Shown here in pieces: positions 36,580-47,714 of a stretch of 64,000 nt of DNA (position 1 is the first letter of the stretch; every line of letters begins with the position of its first letter). A model generated the notes under the pieces. That model worked only from the letters and a program-made list of their open reading frames with translations, made no database searches and was not told the origin of the DNA. The DNA is taken from NCBI GenBank assembly GCA_964017065.1, contig OZ024788.1, positions 1,258,305 through 1,322,304 of the forward strand. Reading direction: 5' to 3'. Source of the stretch: Haliclona indistincta (taxonomy: Eukaryota; Porifera; Demospongiae; Haplosclerida; Chalinidae). Made by a program: the position numbers and the translations under genes.

Positions 36580-36611
36580 ACATCAGCTAGTGCAGTCGCT
36601 CAGTACACATT

Positions 36612-37766
36612 GATGCATAATATTGATGGGTATATATAATATTGATAATATTAATATTAATAATAATATTGGTATTAATATTGATATTGATATATTGTTG
36701 ACATAATTTATGATTCTCGCCATGCCAGGTAGTGTCCCTTGTACTCCAGAGCCAGTTGAGGAGTTCAAGTTGTATTCCTTAAACTATATACAAATTATAG
36801 ATTTCATTCGATTCGAACTGGAGTTAAAAGTTGAGTGAATAATGAGGATGTGACATAGTAAATTTCAAAGCATTGTTATTTACAATAGGGTGTTACCACC
36901 CACAGTACAGTCACTAGAACAGGAGTACAATCATTTCAATTAATAAGTAGCCAAAATTAATTTTGCATACAGATAAGTGCACACCGTACATAACAATATT
37001 ATTTAAGCTATCTACTAGAAGTTTGTGCACTGTAATCTGTCCTTGATGAGCAGTCCTCTTCTTTAATCCATGTGCAGAGCGAGGTTTTGAGGTGTATGAG
37101 AGGTGCTTGCTTAATCCAGACATCAGCCTGTGTCGTCCTAGTCAGCTAAAGCTCATTTGTCAACTTGAACTAACACTTCCCTCTTACCATTTTAAATATT
37201 TTTCAGTTTAATTACGCTCAAAGATCATTTCACTACTATGAAAATGAAAAGTGATAGCAATCTCCTAGCTGGTATTTTTGTGGAGGCTTGTTCTTATTTC
37301 ACCATCCATTAATTTTCTAATTTTTTGGGGAATCAATCAGTCTTGAGTCTATGATCACAAGAAACTCGACCAAACTAACCAGGAGAAGGTGGAAGAGGTG
37401 TGGTCTGGGGACGAGATTAATATCGTACCAAGTTTCTGGATGATATGAGAAACGTGTGATTGGGGACAACAATACCCATGCAGTTCGTTGAGTCTCTCAA
37501 TGGACCATTAGTTTTGTCAAATACCTGGGTCCATTATACCTGTTTTCAGACATTTCAGAATAGATGATTGAGCAACGCACAAGAGAATCAGATACACATA
37601 AGACACGTGCTGGCTATACTAGTTATATAAAAATAATAACTATTAAACATAAATTAACTAACTGTCAATTTACCATACCTAAACACAGCCTAAACAAATA
37701 ACTAACTGTCAATAATTATTTACTACTTTAACATAAATTAATTTTGTTAGTAACTGTCAATAATAA
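36612..37766. other. Intergenic, no gene seen
   Basis: AT-rich with an (AATATT)-rich stretch near 36630-36700. No supported gene. Confidence 0.5.
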
Positions 37767-38471
37767 CTATTGCGACACCCATTGCAACACTGATTGGTCA
37801 TCTAGGCTCTTCCATTCAGCTTCACTCTCATCTTGCAACACTGATTGGTCATCTAGGCTCTTCCATTCAGCTTCATTCTTTTTTCTAACTCGATCTTGAA
37901 AATCTTTCGGGGAGTCTCCTTTGTCAGTACACCAACGAGTGATGGTGACAGTACATATCATTGCTGACCCATTTTTGCTTGATATTTCCAATTCGATCAC
38001 CATGTTATACCCAAATGTACGTATTACTTCACTGCAGTTATTCAATCTAGCGGTGTTTGCCTGAATATATCTTTTATCAAATCTAAAACTCACTCTGAAA
38101 TTATCTTTGAAACAATCACCATTAGGACCATCAGGAAGATAGGAAATTGTAATTGTAAACTCTCCTAAACTCTCCTGAACCACCCGGCCCTTTCACCTAC
38201 ATTGGCAGAAAAATTAATTTAGATAGTAAACACAAAACATTTTCTATCTTTGCTAGAAGCTGCCATTGTTTAGCACATTATTCTGCCCGTTAGAAAGACT
38301 GATGACACCATTGATCGATGGATCTTCCCAGAATTGCTCATCTTGAACTTCTAGTTTTACTGTGACAAGAGAGTTGTTGATTATTGTTACTTTGGTTTCT
38401 AGGAGTAGAGAGCAGAAAGTTATAGTAAAAGGCTACAGTGAAGACTCACTCTTCTCCTCAGGCTGATACAT
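37767..38471 (-). CDS. Small hypothetical protein, three-exon model
   Basis: Proposed exons 38471-38450 (MYQPEEK), 38398-38309 and 38164-37767; phases close exactly to give 169 residues. The donor of exon 2 (GTGTCA) is weak, so the middle junction is uncertain. The product looks like one beta-rich domain: alternating hydrophobic strands KVTIINNSLVTVKLEV, GEFTITISYLP, NFRVSFRFDKRYI, YNMVIELEIS and MICTVTITRW. There is no signal peptide or TM. The C-terminus is a perfect tandem repeat of EAEWKSLDDQSVLQ separated by DES. I do not recognise the family. It lies between the LINE and the CKAP5/TRAF region with no obvious partner. Confidence 0.4.
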
Positions 38472-39553
38472 TTTCGTTCGAATAGATCTGTCACTTAGAC
38501 CATGCAAGTGTTGAATGATGACCGGTAGATAAAACTAGTTGAGCAGATGTATAATAAAGTGAACATTCGCTGTATATATACACAGAATTTTTTCCGTTCT
38601 TGGTGTTAATTGTTATGACCACTCATGGTTGCCGTGGTTACACTGTCATAGAGACAGGCAAAACAGTACTAGAAATACAATTACCTATAGCAGCTGCATT
38701 TCACATTTTTTAATTAAAAGATGTCATCTTGCTCACACAAAATTTGCTCCATGTAAATTTTAAACACAAAATTAATAGCAATGAGTCGAGTATGGGAAAG
38801 AATTCCAGCTCATTGCTGGAGGAAACACTGCTGCCTGCTGTTTACTGCTTTTAGCCCAGTATTATGAAGGATTGAATTGTGTTCCATCATGATGAGAAAA
38901 CCAGGAAACGAAGAACAAGGAGTACAAGAGCATTGGAATGAAGCTTGTCATGTCTACAATTTATCGTCTTTATTTCCTTATACAATAAATTAGATAATAA
39001 CCATGTTATCACACTCAAAGTTCTCAAGTATCCAGAAAATGTCTCTTGTCATTGTTAGCTGTTACAATGGCATATTCCTATGGAGAAAGAATGAAGGAAA
39101 CAACAAGGAAAGGTGTCACGATATAACCTGGGGTAACATGATCACATAGAGTGTGATAGGTAACATGACCACATAGAGTGCGTAGTGTATGAATTGTAGC
39201 AACTCTCATAATACTATAGATAGAAACTCTAACATTCATTCAATATCAATACTATTGTATGAAGCAATGTGTGTGATGACTTCTAAATAGTATAAATTAT
39301 GTGTGAAATGCAGCTATCCCATTACATGTACGGCTCTCTATGGTGGACACCATTGGGACCAACAAAATTATCCATGATTATAGAGAGGGTGTCCTCTGTA
39401 TTATACAACTATATTTGGGATTCAGTAGAGGGATGCATGAGGGGTGTCTGCTAAGAAGGGTTTCACTGCAATACAGTTTACATTAGTCTTTATTGTTTTG
39501 TGTTACTATAATTATCCATTGCAGCTATAGCTGCTATAATCCCAGCAGTGTTG
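38472..39553. other. Intergenic with an inverted partner of the next ORF
   Basis: 39015-39120 reads, on the plus strand, a diverged copy of the sequence encoded at 39799-39660 on the minus strand (AGAAAGAATGAAGGAA is shared). This gives an inverted pair about 0.6 kb apart. A MITE-like stretch related to 33313-33495 lies at about 39335-39470. No intact gene. Confidence 0.55.
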
Positions 39554-39799
39554 CTATCTCTTTTCCTTATTATGTTCTTTGATCATGTTACCTATTCTGT
39601 AGCCTCGCCTCCAGGCTAGATAGCTTTGGGGGAGTGGCCTGGAGGCGAGGCTACCTATTCTGGTACCTTTCCTTGTTGCTTCCTTCATTCTTTCTCTGTA
39701 TGAGTGTGCGATTGTAGCAGCTGACAATGAACTGGGATAGTTTTGATACTTGAGAACCTTGAGAGTGATGACACATGAAAAAATAATAATAGAAAGCAA
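39554..39799 (-). other. Unassigned ORF interrupted in frame by a hairpin element
   Basis: 81-codon open frame containing LKVLKYQNYPSSLSAATIAH and RERMKEATRKGTRIG, then 21 codons contributed by the hairpin insertion below, then RIGNMIKEHNKEKR and stop. A partner sequence in inverted orientation at 39015-39120 suggests that it was once part of a coding exon. No start context or flanking exons are identified, so I do not claim a gene. Confidence 0.35.
39590..39662. mobile_element. 53-bp hairpin mini-element with 10-bp direct repeats
   Basis: Hairpin arms GTAGCCTCGCCTCCAGGC and GCCTGGAGGCGAGGCTAC (within 39599-39654) are flanked by perfect direct repeats ACCTATTCTG (39590-39599 and 39653-39662). 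It has the same boundaries (10-bp repeat beginning with A, element beginning TAGYCTCGC) as the element at 23497-23555. Insertion plus duplication is 63 bp, exactly 21 codons. Confidence 0.8.
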
Positions 39800-41624
39800 G
39801 GCTGTAGCATAATTATAGCTTCATTCTTCTCCTTCTTCCTCTTCCTGGTTCACTCAGACTCTCAACTTAACTTGATCAAGAAAATTAAAAATAACAAGCA
39901 GTAGTTGTGTTTGCGCTGCACCCTTCCAACAGCTTTTCTTTCACACAGAGACAATAATTATTGATAAAGTATGTCATTAGTAATTATTGAGTTAAAAATA
40001 TAACACTGATAAAAATTATAAAATAGGTCTTTATGTTTGGTTACTCTCCTAAGTTGCGTGTTCCTTCATATTTTGTTGGTAGGAGTGTACAGTGAAGACT
40101 TGCATGAAGTCATACGAGTGCTGAGGCAAAAACTATTTCACTCATTCATTCAGGAAAGCTACTGTGACTGTGCTCTTGTACAGTAATGAACCGACTCTTT
40201 GAAACCGTATAGCTAAAATTACTGTATAGCGACTAGAACATGTTATACTATGGTTTGTTGTCCAGACCTTTTGAGTCTGCACATAGTCATTTCCTGAGAC
40301 TGCATGGTATAAAGCAAGCAAATGAGTAACAGAAATGCAGGCCACAGAGCTGTTTGATCTTTGAACTGTACTTTCTTTCACCTTATCCTATACTCCACTG
40401 TTCATGCTCAGGATAAGGTCAAAGAAACTAGTACAGCCTTGAAATGTCAAACAGCTCTGTCCAGTGCAGAATAAACAATAGTTTTTTTCTAGCACCTATT
40501 TAGTCACCTATTCTTCACATCACTAATTAATTAACCTCATGATGCATTAAAATTATGGTCCTTATTTTCTGTTCATTAATACAAAATGTGCATGTTGTTA
40601 GTCTTTCCATTTGCCACCTGCATGTGTGTGCATGCTTCTACACCTGTTCTTAGCTAGCATTCTTTGATACAATCCAGCTGTCTATAAAGCAGTATAGCCA
40701 CATCACCTCCTTAGTCGTCAATCCTTGTTATTGTCAGGAACACATAAAGAGGAGGAGTATAATATTAACCATCTTCTATCCTATTATAGGCCTGTATCAA
40801 ATAATAACACCTGCATGATAACAGTTATTATGTACATTATAAAGTGAGAATGTGCATGTTGTTTAATGTCAATAAGTGTTACTTTTCCCATTGTTCTTCT
40901 GACACCTCTATGAGGATGGTTTGGCAATGAACAGCATGGGCCACTCCCCGGAATTTGCTTAGCAATGCATTCTACCACTTGCTTGGACAGCCAGGCCCCT
41001 TACTCAACCAATTAACTAACAGACCCATGCATGGTGCTCACCATGGCCCGCTCCACACCAGCACATGCATGTAATGCTCATACCTGTCAAGGCTTATGCA
41101 TAACACTTCAGTGTGCTACCCCTCTGGGATGGCCCTGACCGTCCGCCAGCTGTTACCTACCAGCAATCTGCCAGGTTGTACACCTTGGGAGTGTATGGGC
41201 CTACCAGCCTAGACAAGCCCCTCCAATATGCATACCAGCTTAATTGGTAACATTAGTGCACACAGTCAACAAATACAATAATTATTTCATAATACAGTCT
41301 CAGGGGAGCTTGCCAACTGAATAGCTGGCCCTAGTGTTCTTCACGCTCATTATGAGCGGAGTGATTGGAATAATTGCATACAAAACATTGTAATAGACAT
41401 GTATCTTACTCATATTACCATTATGTATCCAAGGGAGTGAGGTGATGACATCTGATCCTCAGTGAATTCTTGCCTTAAAATGGATAGGGTGAGTACTAGA
41501 CAACGTGAGAAACCACGTGGCATGCGCACGCAGGTTGCCCCGCCTTCTTGCCATCAACCAATTTTAAAGATTGTCTCTTACAAAATATTCATTACTACTT
41601 CACAATGACTAGAGGAACAATGGT
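39800..41624. other. Intergenic with decayed CKAP5 exons
   Basis: 40252-40305 (GTCCAGACCTTTTGAGTCTG onward) matches the end of the CKAP5 terminal exon. 40645-40735 (ACCTGTTCTTAGCTAGCATTC onward, then CACCTCCTTA) matches parts of the TOG5 exon. Both are on the reverse strand, as in the real gene, and too damaged to code. The rest shows nothing recognisable. Confidence 0.55.
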
Positions 41625-43332
41625 TTAGTTGTTGGCTATGGCTTGTACTCTCACACGAATACAGTCCTGGTAAAGATATTGTGTTTTAGTAGTGGATGAG
41701 GTAAGAGAGGAATGAAGGATAAAATGTGAATAACCGAGAGTATTTCCAAAGTTTCCTTCAGTAACTCTAACAAAGTCATCGTTCGTACCAATTGAGAGTG
41801 TCCTCTTATAGTGTCTCTTGTCCTCCAGCCAGTTGAGGAGCTCAATGATGATGGTACCAGTGAAAGGCCACTGGAGGCGGTCATCGTGCTGACCTTTCAT
41901 GATGCAAACAAAGACCGAAATAAAATCACTATCACCATTGTCAAACACTAGGAGACAAAATGTATGACCCTGTGGGCTGGTGGTAAATGGTGGACTGTAG
42001 TATTCATTGTTGAACTGCTTGCGTTTGGAATACTCTGATATGGTGAACTGAGTCCCAGACTGGGTGCTGATGAGGGAGTCTTGCCATGCTGGGGTCAGGT
42101 GGAGGAGAGGTGTGGAGTAGACTACAGCACTAACTCTTAGTTTGAGATGATCGTTAACCAGGTATTCTGTGTTGGTCGACTGATTGTAAACCAGACTTGT
42201 ATGAGAAATGAATCGAGCTCTGCCAGAACTTTTCCTGGAAATGACATGGGAACTGTGTGTGCCGCAACTAGGATCTGTGTAACTGTTAAAAGATGCCTTG
42301 TGCGAGCAATGACTCTTATTTTCTCTCCAGTTAAGAATCCGAAACGTGACATCTCCTTCAAATGGCCATTCTAACCCATCATCATATTCTCCTCTCATCG
42401 GTTGAATATATACTGAAAGATGAGAACCTAGCTCTGCCTGCACCTTCACCATTGGGACAGACCTTAAGTTGAAACTTGTAGCCTCTGTTGTGGGTATAAA
42501 ATGGTGTACTGTACCACACTTCATTAGCTGCTTTCTTCTCTTGGTAATCATTGATGATGAACTCCATTGGTGCTTGGTTATAGAGGAATGGTGGTGATAT
42601 TGTAGCTGCAGGAGGAGTAGAGGTCTCCTGATTGAGATGTAGCTTCATCAGTAGTCGAAGGTGCTCACATACAGCAGTGGCTTCATGCTTCTCCATCTCA
42701 TTTCGAGGCAGCTTCACAGTGCAGCCGGCACTGGTAAAGGGACAAGAGATTACTTGTAGAGGACACTCATCGATATGTGCTTGAAGTTGCTCTCTCTTGA
42801 GTCCCTCCTTCTTGCAGTTGTTAGGACAGGTCACGGGTGCCTGAAGGCAGATCGGGAGATGCTTTGCTGTGACGATATCACACGTACTGCTGAAAGAGTA
42901 GCAGTATTGGCAGGTTATCTGTCGCTTAGTGCAGTAACTTTTCATGTGATCTCTCATGGCACCGCTCCGTATTCTCTCACCACAGCCAAAGGAGCAAGGC
43001 TGGAGGATGTAGTCACACTTTGATTCATCAAGATGGCTCTGGAGGTCCCTCACCTCTCCTGTCCACCTGCAACCTTCTCTGTGGTGCTGACAGCGAACCT
43101 TTAGGCCATTGATCTCACGCTGGAAGAATTTATCTAGAGGAGCGCTGGCGAGGACATTAAATTCGCGGCAAACTGGACACTCCTTCTTGCCGCTTGCGAG
43201 GAGATGATCGCGACATAGCTGGCAAACATGATGTCCACAACTAGACTGGTATGGCTCTATTAGTAGCTCAAAACAAATGGGACAAAAACGATTTTTCGGA
43301 GGCTCAGTTACAAAGCTGTATTCCAGCGCCAT
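41625..43332 (-). pseudogene. RING-TRAF protein with two MATH domains, frameshifted copy
   Basis: ATG 43332 (MALEYSFVTEPPKNRFCPIC). A C3HC4 RING (CPICFELL ... CGHHVCQLC ... CPVCRE), TRAF-type zinc fingers and a first MATH domain run in one frame to 42382. A second frame (42551-41625) holds the rest of MATH1 and all of MATH2, ending VRVQAIANN. The break is a 4-base CTAG insertion at 42428-42431 relative to the intact paralogue at 51474. With the RING, such proteins act as E3 ligases and adaptors below TNF-receptor or Toll/IL-1 type receptors (family knowledge). As read it would make a 316-residue RING/zinc-finger protein with an incomplete MATH. A recent pseudogene or a sequence error. Confidence 0.82.
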
Positions 43333-43565
43333 GCGAGATATTCAGCCCCTCCCCATAATTATTATTTGCAGGAACCACAAAGCCGCGCTGCTGCGCATTG
43401 TAAAACAAAAGGCCTCGCTATCACTAGGCTAAAGTCTGGAGCATCATGTGATCCAGCCGGCTCGTTATGCATTAAAACAACTGAGTCCTTTTTATCACAA
43501 CCACCTGTATTGGAGCCACCCATCTCTTGGTCACTCATTCACCATGTTTAAATACTGGATTGCTT

Positions 43566-43637
43566 CAGGAGCGCATAATGAGAGTGAGCGCGGTAAGAAG
43601 GCCTTCTTACCGCGCTCACTCTCATTATGCGCTCCTG
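43566..43637. mobile_element. 72-bp perfect palindrome with 7-bp flanking repeat
   Basis: Two 36-bp arms starting CAGGAGCGCATAATGAGAGT meet at AAGGCCTT with no loop and no mismatch. ATTGCTT flanks both sides (43559-43565 and 43638-43644). CAG...CTG ends with a 7-8-bp duplication resemble a minimal hAT-type element. Sits 230 bp upstream of the TRAF pseudogene start. Confidence 0.75.
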
Positions 43638-43860
43638 ATTGCTTTTAAAGATGCTACAATATAATTATCATGCATGGAGTGTTGAAAAGCCTCACACACA
43701 AGACTATCTGTCACTGGACTACTCATACTGCTAACCCACTAACAACACTATCTAGCTACAAGTAGATATAGTTAGGGATCAACGTAATAATTTATGATTA
43801 CTAACATTATTGTATTAATCATGAGACAACATTATAATGAAAGTGATGAAGGGTCTGCTA

Positions 43861-44500
43861 TTATTGGTGTCCAGACCCCTTGAGTCTGTCTAATCGTTTC
43901 TTGAGATCAGACAAATCAAGTGAACGAGCAGAAGAGGAAGAGGAGGATGATGATGGTGGAGCAGAGGGAGCTAGCTGGGGCTCCTGCTAGAGAGAGAGAA
44001 AACCAGAGAAGAGTGAGTGAGTGAGAGGGAAAGTGAGTGAGTGAGTGAGTGAGTGAGTGAGTGAGTGAGTGAGTGAGTGAGTGAGTGAGTGAGTGAGTGA
44101 GTGAGAGGGTCAGTGAGTGACCTTGTTCTCATCCTGGGTACTAGTTACAGTACTAGTAGTAGTGGTGTTGGTGTTAGTGGGTGCTGGATTGTGTCGTGGT
44201 GAAGATGACGTCTTTACTGGTAGTCTGGATCCAACTGGCTTCTCACCAGCCGTCCACTACACAAGCAACAGAGAGACAACTCTCACACATCAAGAACATC
44301 ATGATTAGACTTAAGAGATTCAAATTTTAAGAATCCAAAATTAGGCTGCAACCACATTTTCGATATTGCTGTGTACAATTATTTGAAATTTCAAAATTGG
44401 AATCCCCTAATTCTATGTAGCATTCAGGTTAACTATCTCTTCCTCTCTCGTATACATCAATATTCGCCACTCGACTTGCCCTGAGTAAAGTGGCGATACT
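43861..44500 (-). pseudogene. CKAP5: Extra CKAP5 3' end (terminal exon plus part of the preceding exon)
   Basis: Exon 43986-43861 encodes QEPQLAPSAPPSSSSSSSS, then LSDLKKRLDRLKGSGHQ and TAA, nearly identical to the terminal exon at 45675-45550. 44432-44493 is a broken copy of the preceding exon. A GTGA-type simple repeat (44016-44113) lies in the intron. This is an extra, partial duplication of the gene end, with nothing upstream to splice from except the TRAF fragment and the 56-bp array. Confidence 0.75.
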
Positions 44501-44654
44501 TATTCACCTTCCCGACATGCATTCATGCACACTTGTTTTGTGCTCCTAAAATAAACCACAAATCTCATTTGAAAATTTATACCGTTAGATAATAGCAATC
44601 AAGATCACACAAAATAATAGATACATGCATGAACAAATGACAAAATGTAGCGCG

Positions 44655-44845
44655 AGGAGGAACAATGATTTAGTTGTTGGGTATGGCTTGTACTCTCACA
44701 CGAATACAGTCCTGGTAAAGATATTGTGTGTTAGTAGTGGATGAGGTGAGAGAGGAATGAGAGATGAACCGGAGATCACCAGAATTAAATCCATACTCTC
44801 CTTCAATAACTCTATCAAAATAATCGGGTCCCAGAGATTTTACAG
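44655..44845 (-). pseudogene. TRAF MATH2 C-terminal fragment
   Basis: Matches the last 60 or so codons of the TRAF genes at 41625 and 51474 (reverse strand; ends VRVQAIPNN and stop). It breaks off at a short GGTCCCAGAGATT duplication near 44828-44862. Relic of the tandem CKAP5-TRAF duplication. Confidence 0.75.
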
Positions 44846-44880
44846 GGTCCCAGAGATTATTACTACTTAATTAACCGGGA

Positions 44881-45465
44881 TAGTATCAGACTGGCTAGCT
44901 AGTACACTAGTAGACCTATAGTAATGATCACAGTACTAGTATCAGACCAGCTAGCTAGTACACTAGTAGACCTATAGTAATGTTCACAGTACTAGTATCA
45001 GACCGGCTAGCTAGTACACTAGTAGACCTATAGTAATGTTCACAGTACTAGTATCAGACCGGCTAGCTAGTACACTAGTAGACCTATAGTAATGATCACA
45101 GTACTAGTATCAGACCGGCTAGCTAGTACACTAGTAGACCTATAGTAATGTTCACAGTACTAGTATCAGACCGGCTAGCTAGTACACTAGTAGACCTATA
45201 GTAATGATCACAGTACTAGTATCAGACCGGCTAGCTAGTACACTAGTAGACCTATAGTAATGATCACAGTACTAGTATCAGACCAGCTAGCTAGTACACT
45301 AGTAGACCTATAGCAATGTTCACAGTACTAGTATCAGACCGGCTAGCTAGTACACTAGTAGACCTATAGTAATGTTCACAGTACTAGTATCAGACCAGCT
45401 AGCTAGTACACTAGTAGACCTATAGTAATGTTCACAGTACTAGTATCAGACCGGCTAGCTAGCTA
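44881..45465. repeat. 56-bp tandem array, about 10 units
   Basis: Period 56 bp (TAGTATCAGA recurs at 44881, 44937, 44993 and so on), with near-identical units rich in CTAG and GTAC palindromes. Differences are single bases (GATCACAG/GTTCACAG, GACCAG/GACCGG). Lies just 3' of the CKAP5 terminal exon of copy 1. Confidence 0.95.
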
Positions 45466-46386
45466 GTACTATAGCAATGTGATTATTAACTTTATTGTAT
45501 AATTAACTCATGAGACAACATTATAATGAAAGTGATGAAGGGTCTGCTATTATTGGTGTCCGGACCCCTTGAGTCTGTCTAATCGTTTCTTGAGATCGGA
45601 CAAATCAAGTGAACGAGCAGAAGAGGAAGAGGAGGAGGAGGACGGCGGAGCAGAGGGAGCTAGCTGAGGCTCCTGCTAGAGAGAGAGAGAGAACAAGAGA
45701 AGAGTGAGTGAGTGAGTGGGTACTACACAAGCAACAGAGAGACAACTCACACACACATCAAGAACATCATGATTAGACTTAAGAGATTCAAATTTTACGA
45801 ATCCAAAATTAAGCAGCAACCACATTTTCAATATTGCTTTGTACAATTTTTTGAAATTGCAAAATTGGAATCCCTTAAACCTATGTAGCATTCAGGTTTA
45901 CTATCTCTTCCTCTCTCGTGCATACATCAATATTCGCCACTCGACTTGCCCTGAGTCGAGTAGCTTCATGTTGCCTGTCCCTGTCAGCAAGAGTGTCTAG
46001 AAACAAGAGAACAACAATCATCACTCATTTACTAACCCCCTTCCTCTCTCTCTCACTCACTCACTCACTCCCTCACTCACTCTGTCACTCACCCACTAAC
46101 CCCTTCCACTCTCTCTCTCTCACCTGAATGTAGCGTCCTCAATGATCCAGCTGATTTACTGACACCATCTATATCACACAACACAACCATAACATGATAT
46201 TGATCAGTGTGTGATGACTACTGATCATGGTCACTAATCACCTGATGATCCTGATCGTTCCTCCTCGATCATCTTGAGCCCTCTCTCTATGTAGCCTCTG
46301 AAAAACGATGAAGAACTTTTGAAATATTGACTGAGAGAAACATCAGGATGACTCTGCTGGAAATCATACAACTCAGATAGACTCTG

Positions 46387-46435
<49 letters not shown>

Positions 46436-46607
46436 AGGGAGAGGGAGAGGGAGAGGGAGAGGGAGAGGGAGAGGGAGAGGGAGAGGGAGAGGGAGAGGGA
46501 GAGGGAGAGGGAGAGGGAGAGGGAGCGGGAGCGGGAGAGGGAGAGGGAGAGAGAGAGAGAGAGAGAGGAGAGGGAGAGGGAGAGGGAGAGAGAGAGGGAG
46601 AGGGAGA

Positions 46608-46653
<46 letters not shown>

Positions 46654-46655
46654 GT

Positions 46656-46687
<32 letters not shown>

Positions 46688-46770
46688 GGAGGGAGGGAGA
46701 GAGAGAGAGAGGGGGGCAAAGAGGAAGAAAAGAGAGAGGGAAAGAAGGAGGGAGATCGAGAGAGATAGAG
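46387..46770. repeat. GA/GAGGGA simple repeat in CKAP5 copy 1 intron
   Basis: Purine-rich (GAGAGG)n and (GA)n tract directly 5' of the exon at 46383-46242. On the coding strand it is a long CT-rich acceptor tract. Long Leu/Ser-rich open frames here are artefacts of the repeat. Confidence 0.95.
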
Positions 46771-47714
46771 AAAAAAGAGAATGGTTTATGTAAAATGTGC
46801 GCATGTGTATGAGTGTGTGTCTCACTTGCTGTGATGTGTCAGGGTTCCTCAGTTTGCTCAGTATATCAGTTAGTTCAATCACATCATCAGTTGATAGCGG
46901 CATTGTCTCAAAGGCAGACACCTCTCGATCAGTAGCGCCATCGCTCACGTGTTTAGCTGCTCCGATGAAGGAGGAAGGTGCTTCACTAGCGGCTGCTGGG
47001 GGTGAAGATTGTCTCTCAGTGCTGATTCTCTTCTTGGCTACAGTCTTGCGGAGGTAGTGAGTGACCTGTGAGTTCTTGGGATCAGGAATGAGAGAGAGAT
47101 GATCCAGCACCTGATAATACAAAGAAATAAACATGGTCAAATTTTCACAAAATTGCAAAAAATGTACATGTATTATAAAACGCTTGTACATGTACATGCA
47201 TAATTATTATTGTAGAAAAACCGAAATTTACATGCAGAATGTAAACAGTGATTTTTGTTAGTGTCAAAATTTACAGCAACAGCAAAATTGTTAGCTGTGA
47301 TCATTACTTATGTCACAAATAATGTAGAAGAAAAACATTTTACTTGCATATGCACTGACACATATCTTACCTTTCGTCCCATGTTTGATGCGAGGTGGAA
47401 CAATATTGTCTTGGCAGTGCGCCATGGCTTGCCATCAGTAGAGGGACTGATGCCAGAGTGACCCTCATAGAAGCGGTGGACATCCAGTAAGAGCTGATCC
47501 ACATTGAGTGAGGGAAGAAGGGATGGGATGGAGCGAGTGAGCCGCCATATGCACTAGTGAGGAGGAGAAGATGAATCAGTGCAGCAGGTATAGTGACGGG
47601 ACTCACTTTCATTGGTAGCTCTGTCATCTTAGTAGAGGACCCATCACTAGATAAGCTCTCTAACATGACCTGAAGAAGAGACCTAGACACAGAGAGACAG
47701 TTACACACTGCTGT

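Noticed and set aside
36914..37123. 69-codon reverse-strand frame (MSGLSKHLSYTSK...)
   Set aside because: No recognisable domain, no paralogue in the window and AT-rich surroundings; likely chance.
40784..41380. Possible short genes in the spacer before the TRAF pseudogene
   Set aside because: Frames are short, without splice context or recognisable motifs.
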